64,000 nt of DNA, taken from positions 62,001 to 126,000 of the forward strand of contig SCKN01000001.1 in assembly GCA_004124385.1 (NCBI GenBank), in the 5' to 3' direction. Made by a program: the position numbers and the translations under genes. The notes under the pieces are model-generated. The model was not told the origin of the DNA. It searched no databases and saw only the letters and a list, made by a program, of their open reading frames with translations. Below, one piece after another: positions 46,901 through 55,340 of this stretch (its first letter is position 1; every line of letters starts with the position of its first letter). This DNA is from Fidelibacterota bacterium. Lineage in GTDB: Bacteria; Fidelibacterota; Marinisomatia; Marinisomatales; TCS55.

Positions 46901-49428
46901 TTCCACCATTTTTAGCTATCCATGAACCTGTGGATGGATCAGCTATAAATGAACCAATTGTCAGTTTTGAAATGAATGAGAAATTAGCGGAAGGGACTTT
47001 TACATTCGTTCGATCCGGTGGAAATACTGATGCCAATAGCCCGCATACAGTTTTGATTTTACCACCATTTAATGATCAAGGACGTTTTGATGGTATAAGT
47101 CTTACAAATGATGTGACTCTCCAGAATGGAAGTGAATATACTATTACATTTAACGCCCGGGATCCAGCAGGAAATGTTTCAATTCCTGTTTCTGTAAGTA
47201 ATATATTTTATGATATAACTGCCCCTGTTATTGAAACGACAGCTCCTTTGGCAAATTCTTACCTTCGAAATATGAATGTGAATTACAGAACAGATGAACA
47301 ATTAGTTATGGGCCAGATAAACATTATGCAAACACTGGGAACAAGTGATCTAAACAGTCCACATTTATTACAACTAAAGGGTGATCAACTAATCCCCGGA
47401 GAACATCAAATTAATGTCCTTGAACAAATTGAACTTGTTAGTGGTGCAGAATATGCAGTGCAGATTTTCGGTCAGGATAGAGCCGGAAATTATGCTGCAG
47501 CACCAGAGATCAAGCAGTTGATTTATGATATTGAACCTCCTGATCTGGAAATATTGTCACCGCTATTTGAAGCCAAGGTCAATACTACAATTGTAGGCTT
47601 TAGTATTGGAGAAAAATTACAGGACCTTTCTATTAAATGGTTGGACAAACATGGCGCAGAACAATTGATAATTCTTCCTGAAAAATATTATCTACCAGAC
47701 AAGTATGATCAAGTCATTTTAAGAGAACCACCGATTTTAATAAGCGGCAGCACATATTCTATCGTTTTAACCGGAACAGATTTAGCAGAGAATAGTTCTG
47801 AAGTAAAAATTGAAGGAATCATTTATGATATTACACCACCGAATTTTACAGGATTAAGTCCTTCTTCCGGTTCATTTATCAACCATACTGAAATTCAATT
47901 TACTATAGATGAACCTCTCCAATCTGGAAGAGTCCTCTGGAAAGACAGCGGTGGAAAACCCGATCTGAAAAGTCCACGATCTGTTGAATTGGTTGGACAA
48001 GAATTAATGTATGGAATGGTATCAGTTGCAAATTTGACTAATCAAATAAAGCTTAATGATGGAACAATTTATGAGTTATCGGTTGAAGGAACTGATATAG
48101 CAGGTAATACTAGTTTAGCAGTATTAGCAGTAAATATCACATATGATATTTCTCCGCCTTTAGCACAATTATTATCTCCAAAAATCGATTCATTTCTGAA
48201 TCATGATAATTTGGAATACAATTTAAATGAAAATATGAAATCCGCTACATTAACATGGAAACAAATATTTGGTGCTATTGATAATCAAATTCATATGATT
48301 GATTTATCAGGAGAATTTTTAAAATTCGGAAACCATTCAACTTCAATATTACCTGACTTACCATTGATTCATGGCGCTCAGTATCAAATTGAATTAGCGG
48401 GCGTTGATTTAGCTGGAAATTCAACCTTGAGTGCAAGTATAAGAGCGTTCTTTTTTGATACAGAGCCTCCAGAGTTGACAATTGATTCTCCTACAGGATC
48501 TTCTTCTATTAATCACCTCAATTTTAATTTCACAGTGTCGGAACCAATTCAAAGTGGTGAAATGATTTATACAGATGAAAATGATATTATAAATAGACAT
48601 TATTTATCAGAAAATGAATTGAAAATTTTAGTTATGACAGAAGATCCATTAACAATTCCCATGAATTTAAAGGATGGTTCGACTTATTCATTCAAACTAT
48701 CAGGTATAGATTATGCCGGAAATAGTTCTGAATCTCCTGAAATTAAAGGTATACACTACGATATATCTAAACCATTATTCATAATTACAAGACCCAAAAA
48801 AAATTATGTAAACGTGGAGAGTATTACCAGTTATACATTAAATGAAGATATTGTTTCAGGTACAGCAACCTGGGTTCGCACAGGCGGAAAAATACGGGGG
48901 TTTGTTGCAACAGCCAATAGACCACAAATTATGGAGTTGATTGGAAATGAAATGTTGGAAGGTGATCACAAAAATATTTTATTCACAAATTCACCCCAAT
49001 TAAATGCAACTACAATTTATAAACTAACATTGCAAGGTATTGATGCCGCTGGAAATGAAAGTCTTCCTGCATCTGTAGATGGTATTGAATTTATAACTGC
49101 AATAAGTGGCAACTGGTTTTTTCAAGGATCTATCATGACAGTAGTTTGGACTTTTGAACCTGACGAAGGAGTGGAAGATCAATCTACAGGTACTTTTTCA
49201 CAGGGGATTCAAATGGGTACAAAAATCAGTAATCAGGAATCTGGTCGATATACTATTGATTATACTAAAAATCCTTGGGAGATGATATGGGTAATGGATA
49301 AATCTGGAAAGCAGCGTTATAGCATTTTTGAATTCCGGGATAATCTACATATGAAAGTATTAACCAAAGATCGCAGTAAACCAAAAAATTGGACCGACGG
49401 AGAAGTAATGATGTATGAACATCGGTAA
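40936..49428 (+). CDS. Giant repeat protein (2830 aa) with about 23 Ig-like repeats
   Basis: Signal peptide (MKRALSVFSVLLIVLIASAS), then about 300 residues with Tyr/Asp-rich MORN-like or YD-like text (IYSYDSLGDLRSK, MEYDSNGVLVQDF). From about residue 316 come 23 repeats of roughly 100 residues. Each opens with YDITPP or a variant, has INxxxISYSxNE, a TGGxxDxxSPH segment and ends DGxxYxxxFxGxDxAGN. The last 110 residues form a different beta-rich domain (GNWFFQGSIMTVVWTFEP, DNLHMKVLTKDRSKP), lipocalin-like. No T9SS tail is seen, so its route over the outer membrane is unclear. It is likely a long surface fibre or adhesin. The frame is open over 8.5 kb. Confidence 0.85.
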   Translation: MKRALSVFSVLLIVLIASASTVSTRYYLTDLDFISDQPVPESATRFKPHISADYDEYNHIIKKLNIDRKGEINQTEIYSYDSLGDLRSKDIYLSVNELDQQVLFGMESKAVDYIEYVYGVDTVKDWTDRFSILDYNDLIQLTNHAFFDVNAFQYGNAHYEYDSLGYLSKEEWIRQPSGKTMRWWNHYFDPATNLTRIMEYDSNGVLVQDFRLSPDSTESIFWFTDLNDSTYVNQTNMSFKNGSYLKWGKVIWYRLDVSGAYVDSVQFNLSKRFLQKGSFETNMGLDSALVDSAMYDIVFKGKGKSGYDATQRKILGVTFDISPPIMDLFAKPFINEPKISYDQSEDLAAARIEWHAIHDSSSIISVEFDSSDLSMFGGGLFKPLNQVDLQDSIFYRVEIYGIDFAGNISFPAIIDSIMFDITLPGVEVISPLHSEYRNFTTIDWTIDEPIQSWKMDVKSIAGKPDYYAPHSFQSDSSLFMDVSMFKELSDEFQLNDGTVYRFELSVIDRAGNTSTVFEVDSVTYDITPPLLTTIYPATGDSINITTVSYSINEPLRAGEFRWEQTEGTMDSSAPHIIPLIGEELHSGDHIQIQLNNQSDLKDGSVYTLLFAGMDRAGNVGEFLPNTDILFDAMPPEFTDIMPYTNSALNHQHISYTLSEKVNTGSITWSWIGGVIDNAAPHRSQFLNAEYEGGVHDSLLLSMNPPLVDGGIYNLEFNASDRAGNIAETYYIENVLYDFTSPVMFLSYPSAMSFLPNKIFQYTLSENIEEGEFLLERKGGKEDPKSPYIIRLTTKEKSGGIHDNVQLLFMPDVVEGSIYKLSFKGFDRAGNYTFPITLPGIQYDFRMPELTLLSLPDSTDINYLFISYDLSEILKEADITWERTGGAVDSKHIHKQSLLDNEMLAGVHIKTHIFNTPNLTDGSVYSISISGKDRAGNESNISIARKIRYDITAPEIEMSFPFDRTYISTPAISYSLNEKLSQGKIIYNHMGGASDPNAPYEYAMDFGLRQKREHRNIFMDDGPDLMEGGVYSISITGRDRAGNEAEVASVSGVIYDATSPKLTIQTPDSTLAVNHNRIRFSKNEDLASGTITWSGTGGKSDPSAPYRINLTDIELIKGVSENYTLSNTPQLMDGAIYDISFSGIDYAGNESENMVMSGVLYDISPPLLKIVFPGNNHFTNGSELTFFQSEDLDFGQIIWDGIGEDDELLSTHWELNKEAKKTGEHELNNYYEPLLVDGGDYSIQFEGRDPAGNEAQPVKIIHYNVDRTSPIFSNLQPANESYVNLDYLGYMISENIESGIVVFSSKNDKKRVPLFQNELLEGMHPLGRLNLQEQLIDGEVYKVEFYGIDFAENESDTVLIHELTYDISPPILIVQSPESNSHINKTVINLSIDEQLLYGRMIWEPDVGTLVMDSLITSHIQPGEHRVEYEMNLDEQIPYSIYIEGTDLAGNSSKSESILNVLYDITPPQIAIQSPMTDDVVNHKRVSYSMNENLLSAKMVWQDISQIDPKPVHESELKDDERLMGIYNNVELTRIPGLFDGAQYMLRLEGVDLAGNTANTEDFPTFKYDITPPKFTQLAPSSGSLINEVNIDFTNSEDMLNGKISFTQVAGVDDPESPHIVNLVGSRLNKGTRGGRLPESIITLMNGSVYNVEFFGVDFAGNVSKETRLDSIRFDNEPPVVFLKSPSSNSYTNSLAIDYLISEDLSEGILKIKIKGEKEISIELNESYRKAGDYSQFLPKELLDLEDGIEMNITLTGKDAAGNISLPHRIENVKYDTTHPIISIIEPITDAAVKQSIISLNISEDLSEGFLIATQTGGVFDSRSPHRVPLLLQEIKLGEYEDVLFTNSPRLQNGSIYTFEFSGKDFAGNEAKSSKVTNVLFDNEPPVVSLSKPIDSEQIKTTEISFVFSDNLSSGLVTFEQTGGTTDLSSPHVVELTGSQLKQGPQLNIDMKLIDILADGARYKISIQGVDRAGNESQITSVKDVLFDVLPPFLAIHEPVDGSAINEPIVSFEMNEKLAEGTFTFVRSGGNTDANSPHTVLILPPFNDQGRFDGISLTNDVTLQNGSEYTITFNARDPAGNVSIPVSVSNIFYDITAPVIETTAPLANSYLRNMNVNYRTDEQLVMGQINIMQTLGTSDLNSPHLLQLKGDQLIPGEHQINVLEQIELVSGAEYAVQIFGQDRAGNYAAAPEIKQLIYDIEPPDLEILSPLFEAKVNTTIVGFSIGEKLQDLSIKWLDKHGAEQLIILPEKYYLPDKYDQVILREPPILISGSTYSIVLTGTDLAENSSEVKIEGIIYDITPPNFTGLSPSSGSFINHTEIQFTIDEPLQSGRVLWKDSGGKPDLKSPRSVELVGQELMYGMVSVANLTNQIKLNDGTIYELSVEGTDIAGNTSLAVLAVNITYDISPPLAQLLSPKIDSFLNHDNLEYNLNENMKSATLTWKQIFGAIDNQIHMIDLSGEFLKFGNHSTSILPDLPLIHGAQYQIELAGVDLAGNSTLSASIRAFFFDTEPPELTIDSPTGSSSINHLNFNFTVSEPIQSGEMIYTDENDIINRHYLSENELKILVMTEDPLTIPMNLKDGSTYSFKLSGIDYAGNSSESPEIKGIHYDISKPLFIITRPKKNYVNVESITSYTLNEDIVSGTATWVRTGGKIRGFVATANRPQIMELIGNEMLEGDHKNILFTNSPQLNATTIYKLTLQGIDAAGNESLPASVDGIEFITAISGNWFFQGSIMTVVWTFEPDEGVEDQSTGTFSQGIQMGTKISNQESGRYTIDYTKNPWEMIWVMDKSGKQRYSIFEFRDNLHMKVLTKDRSKPKNWTDGEVMMYEHR
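41881..49101 (+). repeat. Array of about 23 Ig-like repeat units inside the giant gene
   Basis: Units of about 300 bases can be followed by their DITPP-type openings from GVTFDISPP near 41881 to GIHYDISKP near 48750. The protein pattern is well kept, but no two units look identical in DNA, so the array is old and not made by recent expansion. The DxAGN ending recurs in almost every unit. Confidence 0.85.
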
Positions 49429-49459
49429 TCTATACATTGATCGAGTGTTACTTCTGCGG

Positions 49460-49467
49460 TAAATTCG
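49460..49467 (+). promoter_or_regulatory. Candidate promoter box (TAAATTCG)
   Basis: TAAATTCG differs by one base from TAnnTTTG; an ATTG lies 20 bases upstream, a fit to the -33 element with one change. The downstream bases CCGGCTTATTT match those after the box at 35446. It would start transcription about 40 bases before the acidic-protein gene at 49508. Confidence 0.35.
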
Positions 49468-49507
49468 CCGGCTTATTTAGAACAAGATTTAAAAAGGAAA
49501 TATAAAA

Positions 49508-50005
49508 ATGGCAAAAGGAACATCATTTGCAGACAAAGCCAAAGGGAAGAAGGATAAAAGTCAAACCTTTGTGAAATATGTCAAAAGCACAAAATCAGAT
49601 AAAACAGGACACTGGCGTTTTAATGAACAGATGATTGGTTTAAATAGTGACGAAAACTTGGATGCTGCTCTTAAGAGGATTCAAAATGAGTCATTAGCGC
49701 TGGATATTGAAATGCCAAAAGTGGAAGAATTAAAAGAAGAAGCAGTTATTCAAGAAGAAGTGGCTGCATCAGAATCTGCAGAAGCAGAGACTGATAAAAA
49801 TCCTGATGAAGTCGAAATTGATGAAGAAAATAAAGTAGTGGCTAAAGAGGAATCTTCAGAAGATAAAGCAATGGATGATAATTCAGGCGAAAAATCGAGC
49901 GATGACGAAGAATCAGGTATTGAAGAAAAGGACTCTGAATCAATTGAAACAGTTGCAGAAGAAAAAACTGAAGAGAATAAACCTGACGTAAAAGTTGAGG
50001 ATTAA
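49508..50005 (+). CDS. Small basic/acidic two-part cytoplasmic protein
   Basis: 165 residues with a clear AAAGGAA ribosome site. The first 65 residues are basic and look folded (AKGTSFADKAKGKKDK, FVKYVKSTKSDKTGHWRF); the rest is an acidic, probably unfolded tail (EEAVIQEEVAASESAEAE, EESSEDKAMDDNSGEKS). There is no signal peptide. The basic head could bind RNA or ribosomes, but this is a guess from charge. It is followed within 6 bases by tRNA-Ser. No family recognised. Confidence 0.6.
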   Translation: MAKGTSFADKAKGKKDKSQTFVKYVKSTKSDKTGHWRFNEQMIGLNSDENLDAALKRIQNESLALDIEMPKVEELKEEAVIQEEVAASESAEAETDKNPDEVEIDEENKVVAKEESSEDKAMDDNSGEKSSDDEESGIEEKDSESIETVAEEKTEENKPDVKVED

Positions 50006-50010
50006 TTTTT

Positions 50011-50100
50011 GGAGAGGTGTCCGAGTGGCTTAAGGAGCACGCTTGGAAAGCGTGTGTGCGTTTACGCGTACCGAGAGTTCGAATCTCTCCCTCTCCGCCA
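50011..50100 (+). tRNA. tRNA-Ser (GGA)
   Basis: Class II tRNA: acceptor GGAGAGG/CCTCTCC, anticodon stem CACGC/GCGTG with loop TTGGAAA (anticodon GGA), long variable arm (GTGCGTTTACGCGTAC), T-arm GAGTTCGAATCTC, encoded CCA. Confidence 0.95.
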
Positions 50101-50118
50101 CAAAATAAACAAAGATCA

Positions 50119-50205
50119 GGAGGCGTGGCAGAGCGGTTGAATGCACTGGTCTTGAAAACCAGCAAGGGTTTATGCCCTTCAGAGGTTCGAATCCTCTCGC
50201 CTCCG
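50119..50205 (+). tRNA. tRNA-Ser (TGA)
   Basis: Class II tRNA: acceptor GGAGGCG/CGCCTCC, anticodon stem CTGGT/ACCAG with loop CTTGAAA (anticodon TGA, reads UCA/UCG codons), long variable arm, T-arm GAGGTTCGAATCCTC. CCA not encoded. Not a tRNA-Sec: the anticodon is TGA, not TCA. Confidence 0.95.
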
Positions 50206-50318
50206 CAAACCATTTACTCTGTTGGGCGATTTCATATGGTAAATGATTAACTATTTGTTTTTGAAATCTAAAGCTAATCTGTTCTTTTCAATGTTAGAAT
50301 TGATTAGCTTTTCTATAT

Positions 50319-51734
50319 ATGTCTGATGTAAAAAACACAAAAGTCCGTTTCGCCCCAAGCCCAACCGGGCAATTGCATCTAGGAAGTGCACGCACTGCGC
50401 TTTTTAATTATCTATTTGCAAAACACACCAATGGACAATTTTATATGCGTATTGAAGATACGGACATAGAAAGATCCAAGCAGAAATATGTTGATCAAAT
50501 ATGTGCATCCATGCGATGGCTAGGATTAGATTGGGACGGTGAACCTTTGTTTCAATCCACACGTCTTGATGTATATCATTCTGTTATAAAAACGCTCCTC
50601 GAAACAGATTCTGCCTATAGATGTTTTTGTTCAAAAGACATTTTAGAAGAAGCACGGAATGAAGGATTGTTTCAGTATTCTGGTACGTGTCGAAATTTGT
50701 CTGAAGATGATATCAAGAAACATTTGAATTCCGGAGAGGGGTTTGTAGTTAGACTGCAGGTACCGAAGGGAAATACAAAATTTGATGATATGATTTATGG
50801 ATCTGTTCATGTTGATCATCAGGAAATTGATGATTTTATTATTGCTCGATCAGATGGTAACCCTACGTATAATTTGGTTGTCGTTGTGGATGACCATGAA
50901 ATGGAAATTACACATGTGATTCGAGGTGAAGATCATATAAGTAATACTCCAAAGCAGATTCTCATTTACAATGTTTTGGGTTTTTCTATTCCGCAATTTG
51001 CACATCTACCCATGATTTTAGGACCGGATAAGAAACGTTTGAGCAAACGTCATGGCGCTCCGGGAATACAACAATTTAAAGATGATGGCTATTTGCCGGA
51101 TGCCTTATTGAATTATCTGGCATTGCTTGGATGGAATCCAGGGTCGGAAAACGAAATATTTACACTTGATGAATTAATTAAATCATTCGAATTAGATCAA
51201 GTCCATAAAAAAGGTGCAGTGTATGATGAAGTGAAACTTTCATGGATAAGTGGTCAGCATATGATGCGTATGGGAACAGCCAATATTCTGGAAGGTATTC
51301 ATGAAATTAATTCAGAATGGGGTAAAGGATATGAAAGCCGCTATTTATATTCTGTTCTTGATCAATTGAAACAACGCTCTAAATCATTACGGGAATTCAT
51401 AGATCAATCGTCATATTATTTCAGCGATCCAGAATCGTTTGATGAAAAATCATCCAGAAAAAATTGGAAAGATGATAATACGAATACGTCTGTAAATACT
51501 TTTAAGAACTATTTAGAAAATATCGAAAATTGGAATTCGGAAGAGATTGAATCAGCTTTGAGACATATTGCAGAAGAAAATGAAATATCAGCCGGAAAAT
51601 TAATTCATCCTACTCGTTTAGCATTGAGCGGTGTGCCAAGTGGACCTTCTTTATTTGCAATGATGGAATTATTAGGTAAAGACGTGTGTATTCGCAGGTT
51701 AAATAAAGCATTGGAAACTTTCCCGCAATCATGA
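50319..51734 (+). CDS. gltX: Glutamyl-tRNA synthetase
   Basis: Charges tRNA-Glu. Class I signatures: [17 protein letters not shown] (HIGH-type) near residue 10 and [12 protein letters not shown] (KMSKS-type) near 240. [28 protein letters not shown] and a C-terminal helical anticodon-binding half are normal. 471 residues. Its stop overlaps the glnS start by ATGA. A tRNA-Glu (CTC) lies in the same window at 59187. Confidence 0.96.
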   Translation: MSDVKNTKVRFAPSPTGQLHLGSARTALFNYLFAKHTNGQFYMRIEDTDIERSKQKYVDQICASMRWLGLDWDGEPLFQSTRLDVYHSVIKTLLETDSAYRCFCSKDILEEARNEGLFQYSGTCRNLSEDDIKKHLNSGEGFVVRLQVPKGNTKFDDMIYGSVHVDHQEIDDFIIARSDGNPTYNLVVVVDDHEMEITHVIRGEDHISNTPKQILIYNVLGFSIPQFAHLPMILGPDKKRLSKRHGAPGIQQFKDDGYLPDALLNYLALLGWNPGSENEIFTLDELIKSFELDQVHKKGAVYDEVKLSWISGQHMMRMGTANILEGIHEINSEWGKGYESRYLYSVLDQLKQRSKSLREFIDQSSYYFSDPESFDEKSSRKNWKDDNTNTSVNTFKNYLENIENWNSEEIESALRHIAEENEISAGKLIHPTRLALSGVPSGPSLFAMMELLGKDVCIRRLNKALETFPQS

Positions 51735-53410
51735 GTGAAACGAAGCATCGCCATTTTATTCAACGCATTATTGATGAAGATAATGTAACGGGTAAATTTG
51801 ATAATCGAGTTCATACCCGTTTCCCGCCAGAGCCAAACGGTCATTTGCATATCGGTCATGCGAAAGCCATTTGTTTAGTTTTTGGAATTGCTGAAGAATA
51901 CGGTGGGGGATGCAATTTGCGGTTTGATGATACAAACCCAATTGCAGAAGAAGAAAAATATGTCGATGCGATTCAGAATGATGTACGCTGGTTGGGATTT
52001 GAATGGGATAATTTGTGTTTCGCATCAAATTATTTTCAGCAAATGTACGATTATGCAGTGCAATTAATAAAACAAGGGAATGCATATGTGTGCGACTTGA
52101 CGGGTGAAGAAATTAAAAAATCGCGGGGGACCCTTAGAGAACCAGGTAAAGATAGTCCATTTCGCAATCGTTCAATCGATGAAAATATGGATTTATTTAA
52201 TCGTATGAAAAATGGTGACTTTCCTAATGGCAGCAAAACATTACGTGCGAAAATTGACATGGAACATCCAAATTTGAATATGCGCGATCCAGTAATTTAT
52301 CGAATTCTCCATGCCAATCATCATAATACTGGTAATGATTGGTGTATCTATCCCATGTATGATTGGGCTCACGGTCTTGAGGACTCGATTGAAGGCGTAA
52401 CTCATTCCTTATGTTCCATTGAATTTGAAGACCATCGTCCTATATATGATTGGTATTTAGATATGTTGGACGTTTATCATCCACAGCAAATTGAGTTTGC
52501 CAGATTGAATTTGAGTTATACTGTCATGTCCAAACGCATGCTTAAACGATTAGTAGAGGGTGGATTTGTTAATGGATGGGATGATCCGCGTATGCCCACA
52601 CTATCTGGAATGCGTAGGCGAGGTTATACACCTGAATCAATTCGCAATTTCATGGATGAGGTGGGCATTGCTAAACGGGAAAACGTTATGGAAATTGCAA
52701 AACTAGAGGCAAAATTGCGCGATGATTTAAACAAACGTGCGCAACGTAGAATGGCAGTTTTAAATCCATTAAAAGTTATTATAACAAATTATCCTGAAGG
52801 AAAAGTTGAAGAATTAGATGCAATAAATAATCCGGAAGATGAGTCAGCCGGAAGCAGAAAAGTACCGTTTGAACGTGAATTATTTATTGAGCAAGATGAT
52901 TTTATTGAAGATCCTCCCAAAAATTTTTTTCGACTAGGACCAGGAAGAGAAGTTCGATTACGTTATGCATATTTTATAACGTGCAATAATGTTATAAAAG
53001 ATGAGCAAGGTAATATTGTTGAATTGCATTGTACTTATGATCCTGAAACAAAAGGGGGGAATGCGCCGGATGGACGAAAAGTAAGAGGGACTATTCATTG
53101 GGTTTCAGCAAATGAATCCATTGATGCAGATGTTCGATTATATGACAGGTTATTTACTATTTCTGACCCATCATCTTCTGACAATTTCGAAGATGTATTA
53201 AATCCTGATTCATTGATTGCTTTGAATGAATGTAAACTTGAACGATCTTTATCTGATGTAGGTTTAGAAGAACATATTCAATTTGAACGATTGGGATATT
53301 TTTATAAAGATCCGGATTCTACTAATGGAATGCCCGTATTTAACCGGACAGTTCCATTAAGGAATACGTGGGCGAAATTGGAAAAGCAGCAACAAAATCA
53401 AAAGAATTAG
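51731..53410 (+). CDS. glnS: Glutaminyl-tRNA synthetase
   Basis: Charges tRNA-Gln directly. [17 protein letters not shown] (HIGH) near residue 33 and VMSKRML (KMSKS) near 266 are clear, with the eukaryote-like GlnRS blocks [26 protein letters not shown] and the two-barrel anticodon-binding domain at the C-terminus. 559 residues. Its presence means the cell need not rely on the Glu-tRNA-Gln amidotransferase. Co-translated with gltX, so the two related enzymes form one operon. Confidence 0.96.
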   Translation: MSETKHRHFIQRIIDEDNVTGKFDNRVHTRFPPEPNGHLHIGHAKAICLVFGIAEEYGGGCNLRFDDTNPIAEEEKYVDAIQNDVRWLGFEWDNLCFASNYFQQMYDYAVQLIKQGNAYVCDLTGEEIKKSRGTLREPGKDSPFRNRSIDENMDLFNRMKNGDFPNGSKTLRAKIDMEHPNLNMRDPVIYRILHANHHNTGNDWCIYPMYDWAHGLEDSIEGVTHSLCSIEFEDHRPIYDWYLDMLDVYHPQQIEFARLNLSYTVMSKRMLKRLVEGGFVNGWDDPRMPTLSGMRRRGYTPESIRNFMDEVGIAKRENVMEIAKLEAKLRDDLNKRAQRRMAVLNPLKVIITNYPEGKVEELDAINNPEDESAGSRKVPFERELFIEQDDFIEDPPKNFFRLGPGREVRLRYAYFITCNNVIKDEQGNIVELHCTYDPETKGGNAPDGRKVRGTIHWVSANESIDADVRLYDRLFTISDPSSSDNFEDVLNPDSLIALNECKLERSLSDVGLEEHIQFERLGYFYKDPDSTNGMPVFNRTVPLRNTWAKLEKQQQNQKN

Positions 53411-53444
53411 CATTGGTAAAAAGGGAAAAATCCACCTAATTTAA

Positions 53445-54746
53445 ATGCTTATGTGGAAGCTAATTCATTCAATCATTTCGAGTTTAGTCCTCTTTTCTGT
53501 CCTTCAGGCGGGTCCGGCTGTTTATTTATATATCATTCAATTTGATAATGTAACGCAAGAATCTTCTATAGACTGGCTTGGTCAAGGATTTATTGATATG
53601 CTCAACGCCAAATTAACAGATGTTTCAAAACTTCGTTTGCGAGGACAAGAAGACCTCGAATCCATCATGAATAATCGTTCGCTTTTACTCCATCAACCAA
53701 GAGGTTCTAGAAATTTCCTGTTGCTTGGAAAATTTGAACGAAAATTGGACAATGTTGAGATAAACCTCCAATTAGTCGACATTGCTACTTGGGATGAAGC
53801 AGATAGACGAAAATTAACGGGTAATTATAATAAAATATCTGAATTGAATTTGAAATTGAATTCTACTGTGGAAGCAATGTTGACTCCATTTATACCTTTA
53901 GAAAAAAAGAAAAAATCGATTTATCCTGAATTCAGTTTAAAAAAACCTCCAGCTATAAATTCCTCAATATATACTGATACAAAAAATGTGAGTAGAAATA
54001 TAGATAAAGCTATTGATGAATTGGAAAAAAGTATGGATTTAGTTATTGGCGCAAGAGGTGTTGACTCCAAGGATGAAACTTTAAAGAAAGGTGAAGAATG
54101 GGTTTTGGAATTGGGCAGCAGCTCTCAACCAAGCTATAATCCAGAAAATGATGCTAATTCACTAATGCTAATGAAAGTTCTGGATGATTTAATGTCTAGT
54201 CCGTACAATATAATAATCAAAAAACCGTTATTTGAATTCGATGTAGAAAACGCAAAAAATATGAATGTGAGTATCCAAATCGAATATTCTCTTAAAGAAC
54301 ATATTATTATTGATATGCTAAAATCATTACCCTATACAGGATTGAAGCAAGATGGGACTTTGATGGTTTTTGATTTTAATAAAGAGAAATTTAACTTTTC
54401 AGATGCAATTCGTGAAAAGATTCGTTTTGGAAAGTATAGAGCTATTCCTGTCATTTCTTTTCTAAATGAATTTAATAAACCGGCAGTCTTGATTGTGGAT
54501 TCGCCCGAAGCTGCAATACATAGACTTGAATCGAGAAATGTTCATTATGTAACTGATCATAAGTTTTCACCATTAATCGACTTTACCATCGGCGGATGGT
54601 CAATGCAAGTTGCCCTGGAATCGGTGAAAATACCTGTGAGGTATTCATTCATCCTACCGATTGAAACAGCAGATAGTATTCGGCGAATCAGTTTGAAGTT
54701 TGTACCAGAAGCAGAACTGTCTACATACTTACAGTCGATCCTGTAA
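53445..54746 (+). CDS. Exported protein with N-terminal FlgO/TolB-like domain
   Basis: 433 residues. A signal peptide (LVLFSVLQAG) is followed by a domain like those that open FlgO, CsgG and TolB-type proteins: VYLYIIQFDNVTQESSIDWLGQGFIDML, given here in parts (IDWLGQGFIDML; LRLRGQEDLESIM), then a GKFERKLDNVEINLQLVD strand pair. The C-terminal 200 residues (EYSLKEHIIIDMLKSLPY, FTIGGWSMQVALESV) are not recognised. It begins 34 bases after glnS and may be co-transcribed. It may sense or bind something in the periplasm. Confidence 0.6.
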   Translation: MLMWKLIHSIISSLVLFSVLQAGPAVYLYIIQFDNVTQESSIDWLGQGFIDMLNAKLTDVSKLRLRGQEDLESIMNNRSLLLHQPRGSRNFLLLGKFERKLDNVEINLQLVDIATWDEADRRKLTGNYNKISELNLKLNSTVEAMLTPFIPLEKKKKSIYPEFSLKKPPAINSSIYTDTKNVSRNIDKAIDELEKSMDLVIGARGVDSKDETLKKGEEWVLELGSSSQPSYNPENDANSLMLMKVLDDLMSSPYNIIIKKPLFEFDVENAKNMNVSIQIEYSLKEHIIIDMLKSLPYTGLKQDGTLMVFDFNKEKFNFSDAIREKIRFGKYRAIPVISFLNEFNKPAVLIVDSPEAAIHRLESRNVHYVTDHKFSPLIDFTIGGWSMQVALESVKIPVRYSFILPIETADSIRRISLKFVPEAELSTYLQSIL

Positions 54747-54821
54747 GTAACTGTTCATTATTAGTCGTTCAATTAGTATAACTCATAACATTTTAAATAA
54801 TAAATTCAGTAAGAGAGTAAA

Positions 54822-55340
54822 ATGATGAAAAATCTATATTTGATTAGTTTTCTTTTTGGATTGATGCTAAATGCTGAACCCAATAAAGAATCCACATTGC
54901 CTAATCTTTCATTCAAATTGTTGGATGGTAGTAAAATATCTTTAGATGAATTATTGCAAGATGGCCCTGCATTAATCGATTTTTGGGCAACATGGTGTGC
55001 ACCATGCAAAAAAGAAATGATCCATCTTGAACGCTTTCAACAAAAATACAGCAAAGATGGTTTTAAAATATTAGCTATAAGTACAGACACCCCCAGAAGC
55101 ATGTCCAAAGTAAAAAGTTATATTCGATCAAAAAAATATTCCTTTAAGGTTGCATTGGACCCAAATCAGCAGATTGCTCAAAAATTTAATGCTACATTAT
55201 TACCTACAGCCATACTCATTAATAAAAATCGGGAAATTGTCTGGTTCCATCAAGGGTATATACCCGGAGATGAAGTTGAAATAGAAAAACAAATTTTGGC
55301 AGTTTTGAATAATGAAACGACCGAAGATACATCTGAGTGA
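54822..55340 (+). CDS. TlpA-type thioredoxin-like protein, exported
   Basis: 172 residues with a signal peptide and a thioredoxin fold of the TlpA/ResA type: FWATWCAPCKKEM with Cys59 and Cys62, ILAISTDTPRSMSKVKSYI insert, and cis-Pro segment FNATLLPTAILINKN. It should reduce or shuffle disulfides, or donate electrons, in the periplasm. A GAGAG ribosome site lies before the ATG. The stop overlaps the next gene GTG start (GTGA). First gene of a three-gene redox-linked operon ending in the candidate selenoprotein. Confidence 0.9.
   Translation: MMKNLYLISFLFGLMLNAEPNKESTLPNLSFKLLDGSKISLDELLQDGPALIDFWATWCAPCKKEMIHLERFQQKYSKDGFKILAISTDTPRSMSKVKSYIRSKKYSFKVALDPNQQIAQKFNATLLPTAILINKNREIVWFHQGYIPGDEVEIEKQILAVLNNETTEDTSE

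Noticed and set aside
41881-49101. CRISPR-like or tandem DNA repeat
   Set aside because: The repeats are visible only at protein level; no short identical DNA repeat with spacers exists here or elsewhere in the window.
50017-50250. Open frame across the two tRNA-Ser genes
   Set aside because: It is a readthrough of tRNA sequence; similar frames cover the tRNAs near 12985 and 59000.
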